Positions 8,842 through 20,234 of a stretch of DNA of 64,000 nucleotides are shown piece by piece. This DNA comes from Chaetoderma sp. LZ-2023a (taxonomy: Eukaryota > Mollusca > Caudofoveata > Chaetodermatida > Chaetodermatidae): NCBI GenBank assembly GCA_034401795.1, contig CM067373.1:84785054-84849053 (forward strand). The letters run 5' to 3'. A model generated the notes under the pieces. It saw only the letters and a list, made by a program, of their open reading frames with translations, ran no database searches and was not told the origin of the DNA. How positions within the stretch are numbered: position 1 is the first letter of the stretch; every line of letters starts with the position of its first letter. Position numbers and translations under genes: made by a program.

Positions 8842-8891
8842 ACATGCATATCAGCCAAAAACGGCTTCAGCACTGGTCTTGAGAAATGTCC
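8842..8891. repeat. Hairpin family 1 left half, split by DIRS-B
   Basis: The string 'ccctttaacatgcatatcagc' followed by 'cactggtcttgagaaatgtcc' is the left part of hairpin family 1. It stops at the DIRS-B border, and the element resumes at 15628 with 'atttgcagaccaag'. DIRS-B therefore inserted into an existing hairpin copy. Confidence 0.8.
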
Positions 8892-8906
8892 TTCTCCTTC
8901 GATCAA

Positions 8907-9055
8907 TACTTACCATTACATTACTTATTGATAACAGCAACCTAAGGTCCTGTGAGCTGAGAATCTTCAGATTTAGAAAGCTCTAACCGTCTCAAATGGG
9001 TACCCGCTACTATAAGCCAACTACTCTTGTTTGCATAGCAACAAGAACAACACGC
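8907..9055 (+). repeat. DIRS-B left inverted terminal repeat
   Basis: It begins with TACTTACCATTACATTAC, about 15 nt after the left end, and is the inverse of about 15458-15587. The middle differs between the two ends, so the repeats have drifted or were converted in part. Confidence 0.75.
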
Positions 9056-9938
9056 CTTTTCTGTGCAGGGAAATAGCTATAGTTTTTTGTGATTATTTTC
9101 TGTGCTTCTGTGCCTGATTCTTTACTGGATATATCATTGGATTACCATGGAAAATGCTTCCAAGACCCAGTTTGTATTTTTCTGTCTATAATCTAGTTAT
9201 AGTGGAGATTTATGTCTCTGAAATTTTGTGTGACCACAGAACTGGGATTTATGGAGCAACGAAATATGCCAGGTATGATCGCCTCCTTTACGCCCCAATG
9301 GCAATCAGGCAGTAATATGAAATGTTTCAGGCGTGGTCTCGGGTTATTTAGCACTAAATCGGCTTACATCGTTCAACCGTGTGATCCGGGTGGGTGACGT
9401 CACACCCCTTTACGGCTCAGATTATTTTGGTGAATGAAATGTTTCATTAGTTCGTGTATCTGATTCTTTGTGGCTGCGTGCATTTAGTACCAGAAACTTA
9501 TGAATTATGTCAAGTTTTGCGTATATATCCATTCTGTTTGCAATGATCGATTATTTCAAAATTCCTGATTAGATGTGTGTACTGCGGCTGTACCGTGTTC
9601 TACAGCAGTAGCGTTAATTCATTCCATTGCTTCCTTCTCGTATCATTTGTCATTCGCCTGTGCAGTATAATTTCGGATTTGATTCTTAAATTTATCACAA
9701 ATGTATCTGATATGGTTCCTGGTTACGTTTTATACATCCTGCAGGGTCAATTTATAGGTGTATGTTGGCCCGTTCATGTTCTTAATGCCAGCTTACACAA
9801 TCTTGGTTGTAACATTTTCGGGTGTTGGGTGCAAGAGGGTTAGCTTATAATTTATTGTCAAACTATATGAAAATTATATGTCTGCCTTGTGTCATGTGTC
9901 GAATCGCTTGTTTATTGAGGCCTTGTGCTTTTTTTACA

Positions 9939-11926
9939 GGCCAAGCCCGCTCCTCCGTCATGTACCGAGTGGCATAAGTTCATGCAGGTTCCGTTTAAGG
10001 ACCATGTCTGTTTCCGGTGTTCCAAATGTAACGTTGATGACCTATGTGATTCTTGTTCAGTGTGGTCTGTTGATCTGATGCTTAAGTTCCTTGCCCAGAA
10101 GGAATTGGCTGGGTCTGATGCGGGGTCAAGCGGTCTGAAATCAAATCGAGGAGCATCTGTTTCGGTTTCTGTGGGCGCTTCTCATCCGCAGTCCGAAGGA
10201 TCAGAGATGGAATCCTGGCGTGTTTTGGGCCCGCTATGCAAGGCTTCTTGCAGAGCGTCCTGGCCACACAGGTGTCATCTTTGATCCCAAAGACTGGTCC
10301 AACCTCTCCCCATGTCTGGTATGGACCCTGTCCTTGGACTGTGTTCTGGTCTGGCTACCGGGGGTGCCATCTTGTATGGCCGTCTGGCGGTTCCGTCGGG
10401 CTCCGGCCTGGCAGGTACTGCTTCTCCGCGACCACCTCCGAATGGTCCAGTAGTGGTAGCCAGTCCATCAGGCATGGGAGCCGTCCGCTAAGACGGCTCC
10501 AGTGTCTCCACATCCAGTGATGACTCTTCGGGGAGCAGGCAGAGGAGGAGAGGTTGTTCCGGCCTAATATACTATGGGTGGAGCGTATGAGGGTCAATTC
10601 CGCCCTAGATGGAACCATCCTCCATTTCTCTGCTTTGGTGCAAGCCATGGCAGCCGCTCCACCCGTAGTTGAGGCCGCACTGGTACCGAGCACCCATCCA
10701 GTGCTTGTTGGTTTGCTACCAACTGATACAGTGACGGGTGTTGCTGGCCTGGCGTGGTATACACCTATCGTGCCTGGTCCAGCGGCCACGGTTCTGAAAC
10801 CGTCACAGGTCCGCACGGTTTTCTGTGCGGGTCTACTCCATAGAACAACCTGTTTCATGGGGTGGCGGTGGAACCACACGGTACCAGTGTTGTTGGCTAT
10901 CCAGCAGTGGCTCCTTGCCAGGAGGCCGCTTCTGGTAAACCCGTAGGCACATCAATGTGTGATGTGTTTATGAGGGTATCTTCTTTGGAGATGGACTGGT
11001 CTGATGCGCTGGCTTGGCTAGCCAGGGTGGATCCGTCCATGGTCTTGACCGCATTCGAGGAAGACATGCCCGTCCATCGGTTGCATCCATACAGATGGAG
11101 GTCTTCCCAAGTTCAAGGATTTGTTGGAGGCGATCTAGGCGAAACAGCTTTCCTCGAAGAGCCAGCTCCCTGCGGCCTCTAGGGAGATGTGGGCAAGGTG
11201 CCGTATTCCCAGGGTGGAATACGAGCACTATGGTGTGGTACCGACGGTCACGGAGGATGACCATTGGGTCCTTGGTGTCCCTAGTGCTGGAGTGGGTAGC
11301 CCCGCTCAGGCACTAATGGACCATAGTCATGCGCACTCAGAAGAAGTCCTGTCCCTGTGTGATGAGGGTGTAAGGGCAGTTATGAACGCTGTCAACCACT
11401 CTTATTGTTTGCTTCAGTCGGTGTGGACTGAAGTAGGGGCAGGCCACCCTGTGCCACCTGCAGCGCTTTCATGCTTCAATGACGGCCTTGTACTGTTAAT
11501 GGATGCGCTGGCACGGGTGCAGGTGCGTGTGACCAAGTCCAGGAGGCAGATGGTCCTAGACCATGTGTCCAGCTTCGGCTGTCAGGGAGAGGTTACTTGG
11601 GACCCCTGAACTGTCCAAGCATCTTTGGTGGCCAAGCGCGGGCCATCTTAGAGGACACGGCCAACATCACGCAAAGTCGGCTTGCGGTCAACATGCAACT
11701 GGAGCTAGTGCATCAAGCGCATGCACTAGGGGTTGTATCTAAACCGTTGGTCGCTCAGCCTGCCTCCAAGAAGCATAAGAGCAAGACGAAAGCCGCGCCA
11801 GCTTCTAATTCTCTTGCTCAGCCGCCTGCAGCTATGAAGGCGAGGAAGGCTGTAGAGGCCCCTGCCCACCCTAGTGGTGGCCCTGATCACCCGAGAGGCG
11901 GGAAGGGCAAGGGGAAATCCTCTTAA
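9939..11926 (+). pseudogene. DIRS-B gag remnant
   Basis: It starts after a plausible acceptor ('ctttttttacag') with a Cys-rich segment (CTEWHKF, HVCFRCSKC, LCDSCSVW) that parallels the exon-2 domain of DIRS-A gag. Later parts (11187-11609 and 11597-11926) keep gag-like sequence (RVEYEHYGVVP, FGGQARAILEDTANI) and a basic tail (GGKGKGKSS), but in different frames. It is a degraded gag that cannot make a full protein. Confidence 0.7.
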
Positions 11927-12299
11927 GGGTGGAAAGAAGGAAGCGGACCGTACCTGAGGGTATGGTAGCTCCCTTCACATCCATCTGAACTGCACCTGTA
12001 TGACAGGAACAGCGGTGCCAGTCACTCAGCTCAAGCAGAGACCAAAATGGTTGCCTCTCTCCTTAAGAGGGGAGGGGGGAGCGGATCGCGAGGCACACAC
12101 TCGCCGTAGGCGTCAATGCGCCTATAGTGGGTGGAAGGCTCATGCGTTTCGTTGAGGCTTGGTGAAGTGTAACGTCAGAGAGTCTGGTCCTTGGATGGAT
12201 ATCCAGGGGTACATGCCAGAGTGGTGGGATTACCCCCCCCCCCCCCACAAAATCTTTCTTTGGCACATGTCTAGACTCCCGTACCAAGGGAGCCAGATA

Positions 12300-13870
12300 A
12301 GTTAGAAGTGTTCCAAAACGAAGTGTCAGGCTTGCTTCTGAAGGAAGCAATAAAGCCAGCAAACAAGAACACTCCAGGCTTCTATTCAAATATTTTCCTT
12401 GCCCCCAAGAGCACAGGGGGTTGGAGACCCGTACTCAATCTCGCGCCATTAAATTGGTTTAACCTATACGCCTCAATGGAAACACTGAGGACGGTAATGA
12501 CAGGATTGAGGAAAGGAATGTGGTGTGTGTCAATTGATCTGTAAGATGCATATTTCCACATTCCAGTAAACAAGGGTTGTCGCAGGTTTCTGAGATTCAC
12601 GTTTCAGAACTGTGTTTGGGAGTTTGTAGTCCTCCCATTCGGCCTGTCGACAGCTCCAAGGGTTTTCACCAGAGCGGGCCTAGCGGTGACAACGTTTCTC
12701 AGAAGAGAGAACGTGGTGCTTCATACCTACATAGACGATTGGCTTATCAAGGCGGACACGCCAGCCTGGTTAGAGGTAGATACTGCTCTGACTCTGAAAT
12801 AACTTTCAGATCTAGGTTGGATAGTCAACAAGGAGAAATCCGAGTTGACACCCACTCAACACTTCGTTTATTTGGGGATGCAATTTGATCTCAAGGAAGG
12901 CAGGGTTTACCCATCAGAGCCCAGAGTGGAGTCTGATAGCCATCCTCAAGAGCTTTCGATTGGGAAACCACATTCAGGCGAGGAGGTTTCTTCAGATGCT
13001 TGGCATGATGGTCTCCATGGAGCAGGTAATCCCGTAGGCTGCTCTAATGCAAAAACCTATCCAGTTGTATCTGACCTCTCTGGGGAAACAGAGAACAGAA
13101 CCCCTGTCAAAGCTGGTACCATAATGTTGCATCTTGCATGGTGGAAGAAGTGTCAGAATCTCCTAGTAGAAGTTTCGCTTCACCACCCCACCCCCAGCTG
13201 TCCCTGTACACGGATGCATCGCTGGAGGGGTGGGGCCTGCCTGGGAGAACACCATGTTTCAGGCACATGGACTCTCCTAGAGAGTCAGCTGCATATCAAT
13301 CTGTTAGAAATGATGGCAGTGGAACTGGCACTGGAGAAATTTCTTCCAGAAGTCCGGGGCAATGTGATATTGATACGGTCGGACAATTCGACAGTGGTAT
13401 CATACATAAATCACCGAGGAGGGAACAAGTCTCCCACACTGTATGAAAGTGTGGCACTTGATTCAATGGTGCAGGAATTACTCAGTTGTTTTGAAAACAG
13501 CTCACATTCCTGGCTGATTGAACATGCTGGCGGATGCTTTGTCCCGCAAACCCAACGTGGACGTGTTCGCCACGAGGGAAAATGCTCAAATCATGACTTA
13601 TGTCTCGCCGATTCCAGATCTGGCGATAAGCTGGAGAGGGATGCACACATACACGTATACACTCACCATCTTTCTACCGAATGTCTTGGTGAAGATCAGG
13701 GAGGAGCCATGCCTGGCCCTGCTAATAGAGCCATTCTGGTCCAGCAGGGCATGGTTCACGTATCTTCTGGATCTGCAGGTGGACAATCCAGTGCAGCTGC
13801 CCGAGGTTCCAAGCGTAATCTCCCAGGCCAACGCACGCTTCCTACACGAGCGACCCGAAATGGTCAAATT
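12300..13870 (+). pseudogene. DIRS-B RT/RNase H/MT remnant
   Basis: RT motifs are readable (GFYSNIF, GGWRPVLNLAPLNWF, VSIDL, LPFGLSTAPRVFT, YIDDWLI), but a TAA follows VSIDL near 12541, a second in-frame TAA lies near 12799, and frame changes come later. RNase H motifs survive (LLEMMAV, RSDNSTVVSYI, LADALSRK). The linker after LADALSRK and part of the Dam-like domain are deleted; VDVFATRENAQ and YVSPIPD remain. It is non-functional. Confidence 0.8.
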
Positions 13871-14831
13871 GACTGTGTGGATGTTATCAAACAACGTTCC
13901 ACCTCGGAAGGCTGTTCTCAACAGGCTGCGAGGTTCATCGCAGCCACGAGAACGCGGTCAATCTTCAAGTCATATAACCACAAAGTTAACAAATTTGCAG
14001 AATGGTGTGCAAATAGCAGACTTTCTCTGTGAGCTGTTCTTTACAGGACTAGCTCCTATCATGATTGCTGGATACAAGTCAGCTTTGGCATCAGTTATCC
14101 CTTGTCTAGCCAACAGGGATAGTCCAGAAGTGGCCCAGTTAAGCGTGATGGTGAAGGGAATGAGCAATCTTCGACCGAGACAACTGGTAGTCATCTTTGG
14201 TGCTTAATGTGCTAGCCAAGCAACCTTTTGAACCTTTTGGTTCGGTTAGTCTAAAGCATCTGACTCTTGCGGTGGCCTTTCTATTGGCAGCTTCCTCAGC
14301 CAGAAGGCACAGTGAGATCCATGCGCTTTCAGTAGAGAGGGACTGATTTATTGTCTCTGGAGCGGGTCTGTGACTGTTTCCAAGAGCAGAATTTATGTCA
14401 AAGAATCAATCTTTGTAATATCCCGGCAAACCAATCATAATACCAAAACTAACTAGGTTTGATTGTGATGCCAGTGCCTGGTGTCCAATCCGTGCTTTGA
14501 CAAAATACAAAAAACAGACGGACTCTCTATGGTCAAATGATAGACATCTGTGAATCTACCATATGACGCCGCATCCATGGATTCTATCTCTCGTTGGGTA
14601 GTAGAATGCATTCAGACTACCCACGAGATTGCGACTGGGCACCAGGTGCAATGTGCTAGGGCTCGCAATGTTAGAGGAATAGCTTCCTCGACCGCCCTAT
14701 TCAATGGTGTCCCGTTAGAGGACATCATGGCCGTTGCACAATGGCACTGTGAGTCCTCTTTCATGGATTACTATATGAGGGACATGTCATATTCAGCCAA
14801 TCCACTCGCTTTAGCAGTCTTGAAACACTAG
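13860..14831 (+). pseudogene. DIRS-B tyrosine recombinase remnant
   Basis: Recognisable parts are VDVIKQRSTSEG, SYNHKVNKFAEWC, AGYKSALASVIPC, a catalytic-Arg segment SARRHSEIHAL and the C-terminal ASSTALFNGVPLEDIM and AQWHCESSFMDYYMRD. They are spread over different frames with stops between them. In the HxxR box the His is replaced (RARNVRG). It is inactive. Confidence 0.8.
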
Positions 14832-15320
14832 TCTAGTGGCCACACTGATTGTTCTCCTAGTAGCTTTGTTGTGATAGTAGAGATGACAGACATGGTCAGG
14901 TGAGAGGAGTTCATCCCAAAATGTCATGTCTGGTCGAAAGTGTAATGGTTGGTAGTGTTGTGTCTGGAATCCATACGTCATAAGGTAATTCAAGTTAGAC
15001 TGTTTTTGTTGTATGTTTATATATCATGATCATTCATCTTGCATGTATATATTCATGCTTATTCCCAGGTTTATGTGTGTCAAGAGCAGTTAACCGTCAT
15101 GGCACACTTGTGTTTTCAGCCAAGATGCATGTTTGTTTGTTCTCTTCCCTTTTTGGAGAGAGGGTTTGGGTGTTGGTGGTGATGCGAATGTGATTCGGTC
15201 CCAATTTTGTCAGTCTTTCTAGGTGTCTGTGTGACAAGTTTAGCCTAGATCTTTCTCTTGGGGCAAAAGAGGCTTTTTACAGCTTGCCCCTTCCCACCAG
15301 GTTACTGATCAAATCTGGTG

Positions 15321-15420
15321 TTATCAATAAGTAATGTAATGCTAAGTATTGATTGAAGGAGAATGAAGGAAATTTCGATTTCCCTTCCTCCGAGATCTAA
15401 CAATACTTACCATTACATTA
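15321..15420 (+). repeat. DIRS-B internal complementary region
   Basis: 'taatgtaatgctaagtattg' followed by 'gaaggagaatgaagg' is complementary to the left end, and 'cgatttcccttcctccgag' followed by 'caatacttaccattac' is complementary to the right end. The motif in the first half is mutated (GCTAAGTA instead of GGTAAGTA). Confidence 0.82.
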
Positions 15421-15457
15421 CGGACCCTGCCTCCCAGCCCCATGGAGGCAAGCCATG

Positions 15458-15587
15458 TGTCAGTTCTTGTTTGGTAGGTATGCAAACAATGTAGTTGGCG
15501 CATGGTAGCGGGTACCCGTTTGTTGGGGGCGGGTACCCGGCGGGAACCTTAGGTTACTGTTATCAATAAGTAATTTAATGGTAAGTA
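15458..15587 (+). repeat. DIRS-B right inverted terminal repeat
   Basis: It ends with GGTAAGTA (15580-15587) and is followed by a right-specific extension of about 40 nt, the same layout as in DIRS-A. It contains a GGGTACCCG block twice. Confidence 0.72.
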
Positions 15588-15627
15588 TTGTTACAGCTCG
15601 GAGAAAGGGAAATTGAAATTTCCTTCA

Positions 15628-15806
15628 ATTTGCAGACCAAGAGAAGCCTATTTTTGACAATTTACCACTGTAATGACTGGCTCGATAACCGAGCCAGTCA
15701 TTCCAGTGGTAAATTGTCAAAAAATAGGCTTCTCTTGGTCTGCAAATGGACATTTTGTAGGAGAAAGTTAACATTTTTTTGAACAAATTTGAGGGTTAAA
15801 GGTGTT
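15628..15806. repeat. Hairpin family 1, right part of the copy split by DIRS-B
   Basis: It contains the full stem: 'accactgtaatgactggctc' faces 'gagccagtcattccagtggt', with flanking arms 'agaccaagagaagcc' and 'ggcttctcttggtct'. It is the best-preserved hairpin in the left part of the window. The missing left end lies at 8842-8891, on the other side of DIRS-B. Confidence 0.85.
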
Positions 15807-16432
15807 AATAATAGTACAACATGAACAATGGTTATTTTGTTTTGTTTGTTTGATCAACGGAGGGCCATCATGTGTAATTGTAGCCAATCATTTTCTTTTG
15901 AAACCCTCACTTCATTCGGGATACTAAATGAAAATGGAACTCTTCTGTTTCTCAAAACAGGGAGCAAGCGAGTAATTCTATGGAGGGATATGATATGTCA
16001 CTCAATTATCTGACATTATAATGAAATACATCACATGTCTTCTGACGTCACTACGTCATGAAAAGCAATAAAGTCTGTTGCAAACAAAGTGTACGAATTG
16101 TTTGTCTTGTCATGAATATAAAATTTAATCAACATTATTTTGAATATTTTGGAAATAAATTGACTAGGATCTGTTGCAGCAACAGATCCCAGTCATATTA
16201 GTTTCAAAATATTCGACAGCTTACCTGTATAATGTACATGTACATATACCTTGAAATTGGAATTCTGGAATTTGAGGGTTCAAAATATATAAACTGATTT
16301 CAACACGCACAAAGAGTGGGCAGGTCTTAGCTAGAAATTAGCGAACCTTAGCAAGAAATAAATCCTTCTGGACATTGTTATTCTTACAGTAAAGTGGATC
16401 ATAGCTTCATGGATAGAGAATTCTGCTTTTAG
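15807..16432. other. SPRTN intron 3' end
   Basis: This is non-coding AT-rich DNA with a family-2 hairpin at 16136-16222. It ends in the acceptor 'ttctgcttttag' at 16421-16432. Confidence 0.6.
16136..16222. repeat. Hairpin repeat family 2
   Basis: This palindrome has arms 'gaatattttggaaataaattg' and 'tattagtttcaaaatattc', with the centre 'tctgttgcagcaacaga'. It matches the copies at 620-722 and 21375-21440. Confidence 0.65.
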
Positions 16433-16718
16433 GTGTATCACAATTTCCATGATGAAGTGAACTCATATCGCACACACTGGTGGAGGTGCGAAGGAGTCTG
16501 TAGAACGAGGAAGCCTTTTTATGGCTATGTCAAACGTTCCATGAATCGAGCTCCAGCTCCAAGAGACACATGGTGGCCAAATCATCAAGCGACATGTGGG
16601 GGGACCTTTGTCAAGATTAAGGAGCCAGAAGGATATGGGACTAAAAAAGGCAAAGCTTCTAAGGATAATATGACAGAACCTAGTACAAAAACGACTGAAG
16701 GAAAGTTATCAAATCAAG
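16433..16718 (+). CDS. SPRTN: SPRTN exon: end of protease domain and zinc-binding domain
   Basis: This 286-nt exon runs from the acceptor AG at 16431-16432 to the donor GTAAGT at 16719, entering in phase 0 and leaving with one extra base. It encodes VYHNFHDEV, then the SPRTN zinc-binding subdomain (HWWRCEGVC, GYVKRSMNRAP, WWPNHQATCGGTF) and the conserved IKEPEGYG. In SPRTN this subdomain covers the active-site cleft and binds DNA. A Lys/Thr-rich linker ends the exon. Spelling and order match vertebrate SPRTN closely, so the call is firm. Confidence 0.95.
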
Positions 16719-16740
16719 GTAAGTATGGTCTAATTAATTA

Positions 16741-16905
16741 GTTAACCGTTTAATGGCCAAGGCTGGTAAAACTGGCCATTTCTGTAGTCTTGAGAAATGT
16801 CCATTTACCTCCAAGATGGCTGGCTAGATTCCAGTCATGCCAGTGATAAATTTTCAAAAATAGTCTTCTTGGCATCTCTTTGGGCAATTTTTCGTACTTA
16901 TATAC
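16741..16905. repeat. Hairpin family 1 copy, stem partly deleted
   Basis: It begins 'ttaaccgtttaatggccaagg' and contains 'cttgagaaatgtccattta' and 'ttccagtcatgccagtgataa', but only one stem arm is complete. It lies 23 bp after the SPRTN exon donor. Confidence 0.65.
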
Positions 16906-17144
16906 CCTTCGTGAATACTGCCCCAGGATAGTAAACATGTTACAATAATGTGCGTATTATGTGCTGCCACACAGTCGATTCAGAGAAGTGCTATCTGATG
17001 TAACAGACATACGGTTATAGCGATATAATTGAACAACAGCATGTTTACCTGTAGTACGTGACACAGAGTTATGTCCATGATTAGCATAGTTGTCACATCT
17101 GTATCGCTTCACAAAGTTATTGATCACTTCATATTATGAATACA

Positions 17145-17580
17145 CTAGGCGTGCACGATTATGTGATTAAATTGAAAATCACGATTATTTTTAAAGCGTG
17201 AATTTATATGATTTAAAATGAAATAATTTAATTATCGTAAATAATTAGAACTACTGCATAAGATGTTTCAAAACCTACGTTTTAATTACTCTTTCATGCA
17301 ATCGGTCACACGAGTTTACATTTTGCTCAGGGAATACATGTCCATTTGCTGGCCAAGCGAAGCCTATTTTTGAAAATGTTTCATTCCGTTGATACATTTT
17401 CAAAAATAGTCTTCTCTTGGCATGTAAATGGGAATTTCTAAGCACCATTGCAGCTTTCGTCATTGATATATGCCTGTTCTTATATCGGTGTAATTTTAAC
17501 CAGGCCGATTGATTGAGTAATCACGATTATTCTTAAATAATCGATCGTGATCACTCAAAGTAATAATCCCACAAGCCTAG
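17145..17580. mobile_element. Possible non-autonomous DNA transposon with a hairpin inside
   Basis: The left end (CTAGGCGTGCACGATTAT) and right end (complement of 'aatcccacaagcctag') are imperfect terminal inverted repeats. Subterminal 'aatcacgattatt' blocks occur at both sides. The ends resemble hAT-type termini. No clear target duplication is visible, and there is no coding capacity. A family-1 hairpin fragment lies inside at about 17325-17455. Confidence 0.4.
17325..17455. repeat. Hairpin family 1 fragment
   Basis: Arms 'tttgctggccaagcgaagcc' and 'tcttctcttggcatgtaaa' flank 'gaaaatgtttcattccg'. The central stem is lost. Confidence 0.5.
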
Positions 17581-17934
17581 ACCATGCTAGCCCGATCGCA
17601 TAAATCTGGACTATTTTGTAATATGCATGTTTTCCATCTTATGCCACAATATGCAATCTTACATATAAAATACCATGTATCGTAGAAAATATAATTACTA
17701 ATTTTTAACCTCTTCCCAAATTATTTGATTATTTGCTTTTAGCACTGTATAAGATCATATTTTTAAAATGATTGTTGTTAATTGAAAATAGAATAATTGT
17801 GCAAATCTACCCGTAATTAAGACATTGCAGTAAAAAGATGTCACTAGGTCACATGTAATGTAACGAAGCCTTTGTGCTGGTATTTGAATTCGGAAGGTGT
17901 ACTCGGTTGACAGATAGAATCACTAAACCAAAAC

Positions 17935-18165
17935 TTAACCGTTTAATGGTCAAATTGTTCAAGAAAAATTTCATTGTCTCACTGAAAATGTCAATTTGCA
18001 GACCAAGAGATGACTATTTTTGAAAATGTACCACTGGAATGACTGGTTCGGTTATCGAGCCAGTCATTCCAGTGGTAAATTTTCAAAAATAGTCTTCTTT
18101 GTCTGCAAATGGACTTTTCTCAAGACCACTGAAGAAGGCATTTTTGGCTGATATGAGCGTTAATG
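17935..18165. repeat. Hairpin family 1, complete copy ending 37 bp before the last SPRTN exon
   Basis: It starts 'ttaaccgtttaatggtcaaa' and has a near-perfect stem ('taccactggaatgactggtt' facing 'ccagtcattccagtggtaaa') and an end near 'atgagcgttaatgggttaaa'. It abuts the polypyrimidine and acceptor region of the exon at 18202. Confidence 0.85.
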
Positions 18166-18201
18166 GGTTAAATCCTGTCCATGCTATGTTTAATTTTACA
18201 G

Positions 18202-19379
18202 AGAAAGCCAAAGGAAACAATATGGACATTCGTATCTTTGCTGGCCAAGGAAATGTTCTCGGCTCGAAATCACTGTCATCAAAATCGTCGATATTGGGAA
18301 AAGAAGCTAATTCCTCTGCGGTATCCATTCCCAATAATCAAAATGTGTTCAAGAAAGATAACTCTGTTAAAAGTATCATACCAGTTTCTAAGGACATTAA
18401 TAAACCAACTCGAGGCATGGATAAACATAGCAACGATCCCAGATTATCTCAATCGCTCAAGGACAGAATTGCTGGCAGTGTTAAAAGGTCGAACATATCA
18501 TCATCATCATCATCATCATCTAATAAGTCATCGTCATTATCTTCTGGGAATGTATCCACGATCAAATCTAAGTCAAGTCATACATCAACAATTACCGTCA
18601 AAGGTTCTACAAAAACTGATGACACATCATCGAGCACATCCATTGTACGTGTACCAATAAATGCATCTTCATCCTCGGCAATATCATCATTGTCTTCATC
18701 ATCATCAGCATCATCGCAGAAATCACCCATTAAGCCAACAAATGTCTTCTCTGGCCAGGGCTTTGTGCTAGGTTTGGGGAACAGTAGAACTACTTTATCT
18801 CAAAAGACGAGCAATACTAATAAAGAGCCGCGATCTGGACTGTGTGTTAACAGTGTCTTATTACGTAAACAAAATAATTCACAGGAAATACTGGAGCTAC
18901 AACGAACAATGAATCCGCCATTATCTAAGAAACGTACTAGTTGTGAGAGATCTCCACCACCAGCCCTGTCTCCAAATAAGAAAGTAAAAGCTACGGGTGA
19001 TGTTTGGAATCTGGATCTGCGATCATTCTTAAATCAAGCACAAAAACGAGTGCCAAACAAGCAAAGTAGTAAGAGCCATAATAATTTGACATGTGACACA
19101 CGTGATCGTTCTCACATTTCTGGAAACTCTGCCTCCTCATCTATACCATCATCTAGCCATCAGACTTCCTCTACAAATAACAGAATAACAGATCATGATA
19201 GTGACAACTATTCAGCAACTGGTGATTGTAGTGGCGATGCCATATTTATTGCTAGTCCAGAATCAGAGCGACAGCCTTCCAATGCTGGTGATAATGGTAG
19301 ATCTGTCGCTTGCCCTGTGTGCGGTGTTCAGAGTAAAGAATCAGAAATCAATCAACACCTAGACAGATGCTTACAATGA
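18202..19379 (+). CDS. SPRTN: SPRTN last exon: SHP boxes, disordered region and UBZ4 zinc finger
   Basis: The acceptor 'taattttacag' precedes 18202, and the split codon G|AG joins to 16718. Two SHP-type p97/VCP-binding motifs are visible: FAGQGNVLG near the start and FSGQGFVLG in the middle. Between and after them the protein is Ser-rich and disordered, with a run of eight Ser. The C terminus is a UBZ4 ubiquitin-binding finger, CPVC, 11 residues, then HLDRC, ending two residues before TGA (19377-19379). This order matches SPRTN, where p97 and ubiquitinated PCNA binding recruit the protease to stalled forks. I see no clear PIP box. With the two other exons it gives 512 visible residues. Confidence 0.95.
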
Positions 19380-20234
19380 GCATTACTCAGAGGTCATAGT
19401 AAGATTTATAAAATTTCGGATGGAGAATCAATGTCGTTGCACAATGTGGGGATGTTAGACAATTTGGAGATATAAAAGCAAAAGGTGAACCTAAGTTCAT
19501 GCCTTGAAATTACGCCTTTATAGGCCATGCGGTCTGTAACCAGCCTTTGAAGAAGTGTGGGGGGAATGTCCATTTGAAGGCAAAGAGGTTATATTTGAAA
19601 TTTTATCACTGAAATGACTGGCTCAGTAACTGAGCCAGTCATTCCAGTGGTAAAATTTCAAAAATACTTTTCATGATCTGCAAATGGACGTTCAATAAGC
19701 TAGTATATTGGTTTTCTTGAAAACTCTTGATCTTTAAACATGTTAAACATTTATGGCTTGCAATAGCCTATTTGAAATATTTCAGGGTTAGTACTACTTA
19801 GTACTACATGGGGAAAATGGCATCCATATCATGTCTGATCCATCCATGTGTGCTAATACATAGTGTCAATGCACAAATAAGTCGATCAAGACCTGCCTAA
19901 CATTCCTCGTGCATTAAAGGGTTCGATCAGTACATAGATATCGGAATCAGTCGGTAGGTGTTTGGCATGAGCACACAGTGCCTAAGCAATATACAGAGGA
20001 CAGCCCTGCTTTTGCATATCACTGCTTAGTTCTTACCCATCAAGACCTTCCGTTTAACTGATAACTTGCTATTCTATCTGGTAAGAATCTTTTCAGGGGG
20101 TGAGAACTGGTGTGGGTCTTGTTTAAAGAATTAATAACCGGACCCATAATATAGTGTTACCGAAAATGGAAATTGACTGACAAAGTTCTATGTTACTGGT
20201 AGGCGTTAAAATTAACTATTTTAAAATGTCATGG
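19380..20234 (+). other. Probable SPRTN 3' UTR and downstream region
   Basis: Non-coding sequence follows the stop and includes a family-1 hairpin at about 19565-19750. No AATAAA lies close to the stop. The first good candidates are AATAAA at about 20586 and a similar signal near 20946, both in the duplicated segment downstream, so the transcript end is unresolved. Confidence 0.45.
19565..19750. repeat. Hairpin family 1 copy in the probable SPRTN 3' UTR
   Basis: Stem arms 'atcactgaaatgactggctc' and 'gagccagtcattccagtggt' meet at 'agtaact'. It would form a strong hairpin if transcribed with SPRTN. Confidence 0.8.

Larger units (their letters stand above)
8892..15627 (+). mobile_element. DIRS-B: decayed DIRS-like retrotransposon
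   Basis: It is a diverged DIRS family in the same orientation as DIRS-A and 197 bp downstream of it. Terminal repeats (8907-9055 and about 15458-15587) match only in blocks ('ttgataacag', 'gggtacccgcta', 'gccaactac'). The internal complementary region at 15321-15420 again joins the two ends. Gag, RT/RH/MT and recombinase are all broken by stops and frameshifts. The insertion site is precise because the surrounding hairpin repeat is uninterrupted apart from this element. Confidence 0.88.

Noticed and set aside
15588-16013. Short plus frames around the hairpin repeat as small genes
   Set aside because: The frame at 15588-15782 runs through the hairpin stem and DIRS-B end. Neither frame has a domain or a plausible transcript.
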